A stretch of 54,444 bases of DNA. Source: Heterostelium multicystogenum. Its lineage: Eukaryota; Evosea; Eumycetozoa; Acytosteliales; Acytosteliaceae. This document shows positions 47,934-54,444 of this stretch, in pieces. The DNA lies in assembly GCA_003667245.1 (NCBI GenBank), contig RCNN01000219.1, forward strand, positions 1 to 54,444, in the 5' to 3' direction. Position 1 is the stretch's first letter. The number at the start of each line of letters is the position of its first letter. A program made the translations under genes and the position numbers. The notes under the pieces were generated by a model. That model searched no databases and was not told where the DNA came from. It saw nothing but the letters and a program-made list of their open reading frames with translations.

Positions 47934-49736
47934 CTAGAGATGGTTGAGATATTCTATTGAATTATTAAGTTTTCCTATCACTATGATATTGGTGTCACCA
48001 TTGTTTAAAACATCACCTATTGAATAGTGTGTGAATTCCAATCGTCTGTTACATGTTCACCTATCATCTAATGAACGAACATATAGGTAGTTAGTTACTC
48101 TAGTTCATATTCTATATAATTGGGTTCAATAACATGTTGTATTGATACTTACAGATTTATTAAGATATATCTTTAATGAATGGAAATGTCCTATTACCAA
48201 TAGGCAATCTATCTCACCATCGCCAATGTTACCATTAATATTCTCACTATTACTATTACTTTACCATTACCATTTCCATTGCTACTATTATTATTATTAC
48301 TTTTTGATTCGATTTACACTTGATAGATTATATTTGTAGAGGGTGGGTAATGGGATATCCGACATTACAATAGTGATTTAGTTTGAAGTCATTGCCAATA
48401 ATGTAGATATTACCATTTTCACAACCTAATGCCATCTGTGACTTTCCTTTGATAGTTTGATCAAAGTATCCTGAACACATCTAGAAATAAATATTAAATG
48501 AGGATTTAGTAGGCTAGCTATGCCATTGATTTGGATGATAGACTAGATTAGAGTATTTTCAATACATACGGTGTTTTATGGGTGATGGTGTCTCTAATGT
48601 ATATATACGATGTCCTCTGTCTATAAAGTGTACCTTGAAAGATTGTCACTGACAACCAAATAGCTGCATTCTATATTGTAGATGTCGGGTGATCGATGTG
48701 ACACGATATCTCTGACGCATTGACTTGCCTGTAGTGTTTGTCTATTACCCAAAATACTACTGCTATCGACTGATTTCATTTCCTTATCGTTGCTGCTACC
48801 GGATGATTGATCTCTATCACCTTCACTTACATCATTCCATCCTCATCGTCTTCGTCGCTCATTCTCATCATTTGATTCTCTCTGAAATCCAATCGCTGTG
48901 GCTCAACGACGTTCGGTAGCCTTATATTCCATTGAACTGGCTGGTGAGGCTTCAACGATGTTATAACACCACTTCGATCTCCTACAACAATACTGAAGTC
49001 ACCATCTTGATAGACAGTTTAATTAGTATGAACAAACTAACATTGGGATTGCAGAAGGATATAGACATACTGATGGTATGATGAGTTGTAAGAGAACTAA
49101 CTGCTGAACCAACTGAGTCGTGATAGATAATCTGGTGGTTTGAGAACACAACAATGTTGCCGTGACTATCACCGCTGACGATATCAATTCCACCAAACTT
49201 TGTTGTGTCTGCCAAGTGCAATGATTGTATTGATGAGCCTTTTGCTCTCCAAGACCTCTTCTATATTGCCTCCATCGGCGCCGATTGCCAAACTAGAGGC
49301 TCCAGTACTATTGATACTATTTACAAAATTAATTTGATACACAATGATGCGACCATCCACACAGCCAAACAAGAGATGATTCCTTGTCGACTTGAATATT
49401 TCACCAACTAACAATACATTAAATTCAAATTCCATCTTCTATTCTCTTCTTAAAGATAGAATCAATCTTTAGCTTCATCCTTGCCAGCAGCCACTAAAAT
49501 AGTATTTACAAGTGTACCACTAACTGCTGAACTTAGCTAATTGGACATTCATATGATTAATACAAGTCATTGCACACCATCAAAGCCTAATCAAAAAAAA
49601 AAAAGCAAAACTAAAATAGTACAACCAGATTGAGTAAATTAAACACACCATCAAAGTTGTTATTTTCCAATCGAACTGTAACAATTCTTGATTTGGTAGT
49701 AGAGTAGTAGTAGACTTTGAGTTGTAGATCACTCAT
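47934..49736 (-). CDS. Beta-propeller / FG-GAP-like repeat protein, function unassigned
   Basis: The start (49736) reads MSDLQLKVYYYSTTKSRIVT. Repeated blade-like strands follow: LLFGCVDGRIIVYQINFV (49375), IDIVSGDSHGNIVVFSNHQI (49180), MALGCENGNIYIIGNDF (48440), CLLVIGHFHSLKIYLN (48190) and DVLNNGDTNIIVIGKLNNSI (48000-47950), ending in LNHL and TAG at 47934. The pattern D-x-x-G-D-x-x-x-I-V-V-G resembles FG-GAP or WD-type blades. No signal peptide or membrane helix is seen, so it is probably cytosolic. An Asp/Glu-rich patch (MSDEDDEDGM) lies near 48840. Introns lie near 49650-49490, 48980-49080, 48485-48560 and 48070-48150; frames change several times, notably near 48345 and 48260. I cannot place it in a named family; kaptin and ITFG2 were considered and do not match by eye. 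Confidence 0.7.
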
Positions 49737-50072
49737 CAATAGTGGCTCAAATGTAAATTCTCAAAATAAAATCGGTGATACTCCACTCCATATGGTAACA
49801 ATAATCCATCAGTCAATCCACTCCACTCTATCCTATTCAACGTCCGCCAACTTTTTGTCCACAACAATAACATCAGTAAAAGTTGTTTAGAATGTTTAAA
49901 GTTGTTTAATTGGGGAAGAGTGCTTTGATATAAATTTAAAAAAAAGTGTAAAGAGATACTAGTGTTTGATTGTTTAAGTTATGTACAAATAAATAAAGGA
50001 TTTTATAGTTTTGTTTTTTTTTTTCTTCGATTCGTTTTATTGAATTCAAGATATCAATAAATTAAAAAGAGT
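49737..50072. other. Intergenic between uS8 gene and beta-propeller gene
   Basis: AT-rich spacer with a T run at 50015-50025. No gene seen; it holds the promoter of the beta-propeller gene and the 3' end of the uS8 transcript. Confidence 0.6.
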
Positions 50073-50465
50073 TTAATAGAAGTAACCAATAATTTACCAC
50101 CCAGTGTGGAGCTTCTTGGCCTCTTCGTGGTCCATGATACCGAGGGAGGTGGTGAGGACGATGTGACCGAATTGACGGGATGGGAGCAAGTAGGAAGTCC
50201 ACTTCTCCAACTCGTCGAGGGTGACGTCGAAACGTGGGGAGATGACGGGCACTTGTTTGATACGACCGATCAAGTCAATGACGATCTTACCGGAACGGTG
50301 GTCATCGATGATTTCGAATTCACCAATGTACTTCTTCTTCATCATGACAGTCAAGAACTTGATGATGACCTTTGATGATGGTCTGACGAGGACTTGACGT
50401 CTACCTTGTCTCTCGGCGTTGAGGATGGAGTTTAAGCAATCGTTTAAAACACTGATTCTGACCAT
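50073..50465 (-). CDS. rps15A: 40S ribosomal protein S15a (uS8)
   Basis: uS8 is a small-subunit protein that binds the central domain of 18S rRNA. The whole family sequence is present: [20 protein letters not shown] at the start, [35 protein letters not shown], and [13 protein letters not shown] [20 protein letters not shown]. The expected C-terminus is HTGGKIIGYFY. Here the bases read HTGW then a stop, followed in the same frame by IIGYFY and TAA at 50073. One extra G in the GG run and one missing A in the AAA run explain this exactly, so the true product is about 130 residues, the normal length. Base composition is less AT-rich than neighbours, as expected of a highly expressed gene. No intron. 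Confidence 0.98.
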
Positions 50466-51082
50466 TTTTTATTCTAGAACAAAATGTTAGTATATCAGTA
50501 GAGAGAATCATAACCCAGCAGCGAATCTATTCAAAGCACACATGACTAGTCCCAATCCTTGATGTGGAAGGGGTTGTAAATGGGTGCAGGAATGATAGCC
50601 TACTCGAGTATTCATAATGAGATAGGGTATATCGTACCTGTTCCAAGTACAAAGGAGGTTGATATCTTGAGATCGACTATAAAGTAAAGAGGATGACTTG
50701 AAAACTGAGCACAGTTTTGAGTACACAATCAGCCCTGATCGTCTCGTTCTCGCCAAAACAAATTTTGGAAAAATGAAAAAAAAAATCAAATTAAATAAAG
50801 TTTCGTTTTTAAGCAGAAGTTCGAGTTTTTTCAATCATGATGCTTGTTTTTTTTGTGCTTAAACTGGATATTTCCAGATTGATTTATTAGTTTTTGCAGG
50901 TAAATTTTGATGTGGAAATCTGAGAGATCGATCGATCTCATTAATGAGATAAATAAATTTGTTTATTTGTTTAAAAAAAAAAAACGTTTCTTAAAAATAA
51001 TATTGTGATTATTTGACTATTGTTATTATTACTACTACTATTACTATTATTATTTAAATGAAAATTTATGATGAAGTTGCGT
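50466..51082. other. Intergenic between G-alpha and uS8 genes
   Basis: Contains a less AT-rich stretch at 50510-50760 with a 108-codon minus-strand frame that resembles no protein, then A/T runs (50770-50785, 50970-50985). Probably the uS8 promoter region. Confidence 0.5.
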
Positions 51083-52328
51083 TTAGATTCCACCATCTTC
51101 CATTGTTTGTCGTGTTAGAATATCTTTGACAGCATCGAAAAGCGCTTATATTTGATGTATCGGTTGCAGTTGTAACGTGTGTATATATATCTGGAGGTTT
51201 GGAAAAGTTTAGATGTTAGTGGATGTTGCTTTTAGCGTTGCATTTTGACATACTCTTTACTCTTTGATTTATTACATGACAGAAGCTTTTTTTTAATGAA
51301 TTGGAGTGCGTCCTCGAAGGTGGATGGGCCTTGGTAATCGCTGAAACAGACATTTTAGGTTGGTACGTTTAATTTTCTCACTGAAAAGATCGCGTTTTGT
51401 TTAGGAAAAGAATAATTGGAACCTCGCGAACCACTTTAGGTTGATGGTATCGTTGAATACTTTGATTGATTCTGCCATACGATTAGCAGTGGAATCCTCT
51501 TCCAACACTTGATCGTACTCATTAAGTGATACTACAAATAGAATAGCTGTGACATCGTCGAAAATAATGAATCCACTTGTCTCTGTGACCACGTTGTCCA
51601 GACATCTATCATTCTAAAATTGATTCCCTTAAACATTGAATCTAGTCTCTGTGATTGAAGTTGTAGATACACGTGTCATAAAATATCCTGGTCACTTGGT
51701 ATATAGTTATTATTATTGTTTCAACATTAATGTAGGCATGCAATAATAGTTAGAGGGTGTATCAAGTTACTGAAAATTTAGAGATGGAGTTCAAAAAGTA
51801 TTCGGCAGATGAGTGAATTTGGAATTTGGATCCACTGCTAACAGAGCTGTCTTAATGGCCTCGTCTTTGCTCAACCGCCTCCAAATCTTCCCATACTTGT
51901 TTATCTATATTTTGGTACTTTCTACCAAGATACATATTGAAATCTAAAGAGTAGAATCGTGTTAATGAGAGTGCGAGTGGCTTGGTTGCTGATTCTACCT
52001 ATTTATCGCGAAATTGGTTCAAACTTTGGGGCAATCTTCAAATTAAAATTGAGCAACCTTCGATGAGAGATGTGAAGATTTCCAAGACATTACGGTTTAT
52101 GAGTGAGCGGTGATTGATACGATCCTCCTGTGAGTAACCTTTCATGTGAAGAATTTTTCATTTGCTTTGACAATGGTACTCTTTCCAGAGTCACCAGTTC
52201 CAAGCAGTAAAAAGCTTGAGCTCACTTGATAAAACCTTTTTTTTCCGATTTAAGCTGTTTTCTCGATGGCACGAGATAACAACTCTCTGTTCTTTATAAC
52301 GCTGTGCAAGAGGTGATGGTGTTGCCAT
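51083..52328 (-). CDS. Heterotrimeric G-protein alpha subunit (heavily frame-broken)
   Basis: All core G-alpha motifs are found in order across shifting frames: SRAIEK/LKSEKKVLSSELKL near 52270; P-loop LLLGTGDSGKSTIVK (52210-52165); MYLGRKYQNIDKQVWEDLEA (51935); switch I RVSTTSITETRFNV (51680-51640); MIDV plus GQRGHRDKWIHYF (switch II) near 51610; FDDVTAILFVVSLNEYDQVL with EEDSTANRMAESIKVFNDTI (51570-51430); GPSTFEDALQFIKKK (51325); and the C-terminal HVTTATDTSNIKALFDAVKD then ILTRQTMEDGGI with stop at 51083. It should couple a seven-helix receptor to effectors at the plasma membrane. At least ten one-base shifts are needed, the densest in the window, and the NKKD guanine motif is not cleanly readable. 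Introns are probable near 52100-51990 and 51750. Either low-coverage sequence or a young pseudogene; residue conservation favours the former. Confidence 0.9.
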
Positions 52329-54444
52329 GTCTACTGTCTTATAGTTTTAATTTGTAATGTATTTGAATGTGAATCCGAAAATAATAATAGTTATTATTAT
52401 TTTTTATTTTAATGGAACCAAGTTGCTGTTGTTGTTGTTGTTTCTGTTGCTGTTGTTTGACGAATTATTATTGTTTATTTAGGTTTTGCTTTCTTGATAC
52501 TATAGTAGTAAGTTTGTAATTAAGAGATTATTAATTATAACAAGTGTATATATTGTAGTTTTAAATTTTTAGTAGTAAATTGTGATTTGGGAGTGGTGGA
52601 GTAAATCAGATTGGATGAGAAGTGGCGATAGCTGGAGCAAGGAGGATAGTGTGATTTTGTGATTTCTATCTAAAGTATAAATGAAAATATTTTAAATTCA
52701 AGTAATTACTTCAAAGTTAACAATGTTTATCTAGAAAGTATCAGTAACACAATAATAGCAGCTTTAGATTGGAGGAGTAGGAGTAGAATTAGGAGTAGAA
52801 GTAGTAGTTATAAAATACAATAAATTTATAAAAACAACAACAATTAAATTAATACTAAAAACACTCAACACAACACTATCTTTTACTCCTATTATTATAT
52901 GTTGTTGTAGTAGTAGTTTTGATATTGATCAATCATTGATTGACGATTGCCAATGGAAAAGATTAGATGAAGAAGTTACTTGTTTGTGTTTGATCTTAAC
53001 ATAAGTGTGGGTGTCGAGTAAATATAAATATAAATAAACCACTGTCACAGGAGAATAGTATGAAACAATACTCTTCACAGTATTCGTATTAAAAAATAAA
53101 AATAGTGATCAATTCTATAGAACCATCGTGATTTGATCAACGAGGGGGGGGGCGAAAGGGTTATTGATTTATGTATTAGATATAGTCGAGGAGGGATCAT
53201 GGGGTAGTGTTGGGTGGTTATTTGAATGGAAAAGTTTTTTAAGAATAAGTGTGGTAATATACATTGTGGGATGGGAGTAGTTTATTGACAACAAACTGAA
53301 TCAATCAAATCAATCGAACCAAAACCATTCCAATCCAGAGCATTTCTACGATAACTACGACAGATTGATATTGACAATGAACAATAGTAATAGTAATATA
53401 ATAATCATGTTCAATTCATCCATCATATTCCGAATAGTGAGTCTATCTCCTTCATCTGCAATCACAATTCAGTCATTGTTTATGCATTTACATGATTATT
53501 ATTATATTGGACCGATTTAGGTTGACAAATACTGGAGTTGAGATGGTGATTAATTTTTTTGATGAGAATGTACTATTTTAAGCTATTCTTACTATGATTT
53601 ACACTATTATTTAAATACTATTCTGAATCCTTTTTTTTACTTGTATTGCACTGGAAATCCTCTTTTTCTATTTTGTCTGTCTGTCTTGTCTGTCTATTTA
53701 AGTTAACTTATTCAACGATAATAATAATAATTTATAACAGAGGAAGGAATGTGATTGATTATTTATATTTAATATTGATGTTAAGAAATATGAATTGGAC
53801 CTAAAAAAAAACAAACTACATTCAAAAAAGATAATAAACTTCCTCATATGATTTTAACATGATATTTGATCTTTGAATTGATTTTGGTTTGGTGATAGTT
53901 ATGTGAAAAAGAGAAAATATCGATATCTCAGTGGTGAGGTGTTCGATTTGTGTGTGACACACTTTGAAAGGAAAGGAACAAGGTTTCCAGTGTAATCTAT
54001 TCCAAACAGGGTGCCAAGTGATTGTTGTTTTATTGATTTTTGGAAAGGCTACGATTCTCTAAATGGAAGTGGTACCAGTAATATCGAAAATTTTGTTGTT
54101 TAATCCCATTCCAAATAACCACCCACCAAGAGATTTGGCAAATTTAATTTAATTTGAACAGTGTGATTGGATTGTGTGGTAATTGAATTGTTAAACATTG
54201 CTATTTTTGTTGATGTTGTTGGGTTTTTTAAAATAGGTGGTTTGGTTGGATTGTTTTTGTTTTGTTCTGTGGTTTTATGTGATTGTTGTTGATGACAAAT
54301 AAATCGAATTACGTGACCTTCCTCACAAGTTTTTATGTGTATTAAATCAAGTGAATATAGCTCACTGAAGTCGACAAAATGTATCTCACACAACAGAATT
54401 TCAAGTCAAATAAAGAGTCTCATCAGGCTGCTATGGATTGATAT
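52329..54444. other. No confident gene; low-complexity flank with possible gene fragments
   Basis: GTT repeats (52420-52455), TAG/GTA repeats (52770-52810), a run of nine G at 53144-53152 and TCTG repeats (53675-53695). At 53912-54035 both strands are open with non-AT-driven composition (minus: SLGTLFGIDYTGNLVPFLSK). A minus-strand frame at 54100-54393 begins MCEIHFVDFSELYSLDLIHI and then turns low-complexity. These could be exons of a gene lying mostly beyond the right edge; nothing identifies it. Confidence 0.4.

Noticed and set aside
48568..48580. CACCCATAAA on the minus strand, like the upstream element of dictyostelid small RNA genes
   Set aside because: It lies inside a coding exon of the beta-propeller gene (reading TLETPSPIKHR), ending at a splice donor.
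47934..49736. Calling the propeller protein kaptin or ITFG2
   Set aside because: Blade spacing and the few readable motifs do not match what I know of either family.

Overview
The window looks like nuclear DNA of a dictyostelid social amoeba. It is strongly AT-rich, with short GT..AG introns (mostly about 50-260 bases), intergenic homopolymer and AAC/AAT/CAAT repeats, Asn/Gln runs in proteins, and several dictyostelid hallmark families: IPT/TIG-EGF cell-surface proteins, a Roco kinase, a SPX-EXS protein and an arrangement of small RNA-like intergenic elements. I cannot name the species. No bacterial operon, CRISPR array or intact transposon was seen.

Layout. 1-6141 (+): 5'-truncated, membrane-anchored cell-surface protein with alternating IPT/TIG repeats, one EGF module and one transmembrane helix. 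6283-7696: a possible tiny secreted peptide (-), a decayed reading frame and a tRNA-Ala(UGC)-like gene (-). 7697-11247: long AT-rich upstream region. 11248-19174 (+): Roco-family kinase with the RhoGEF-PH-LRR-Roc-COR-kinase order of Dictyostelium roco5. 19321-19863 (-): phage-tail-collar-fold protein, the most unexpected gene here. 20387-25810 (+): FANCD2. 25856-28714 (-): SPX-EXS (XPR1-like) phosphate/inositol-phosphate protein. 30826-32381 (-): unrecognised membrane protein, probably mitochondrial. 32758-34853 (-): vWA protein with a Sec23/24-type zinc finger. 35305-38515 (-): Vps11. 39176-40905 (+): aldehyde dehydrogenase. 41034-43644 (-): RapGAP. 43645-47933: gene-poor, with two weak small-gene candidates. 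47934-49736 (-): beta-propeller/FG-GAP-like protein. 50073-50465 (-): ribosomal protein uS8 (S15a). 51083-52328 (-): G-protein alpha subunit. 52329-54444: no confident gene.

Sequence quality shapes everything. Nearly every gene is interrupted by one-base frame changes although the protein stays conserved in the neighbouring frame. In the uS8 gene two compensating homopolymer errors turn the conserved C-terminus into an apparent stop. This points to homopolymer-length errors in a draft assembly rather than mass pseudogenisation, so the coordinates below span whole genes across such breaks. The breaks are unevenly dense: worst in 1-4000 and in the G-alpha gene, nearly absent in parts of Vps11 and the vWA gene.

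Functionally the genes are unrelated housekeeping and signalling genes: Ras/Rap/heterotrimeric-G signalling (Roco5, RapGAP, G-alpha), DNA crosslink repair (FANCD2), vacuolar fusion (Vps11), phosphate homeostasis (SPX-EXS), aldehyde oxidation and translation. There is no sign that they form a cluster with a joint job.
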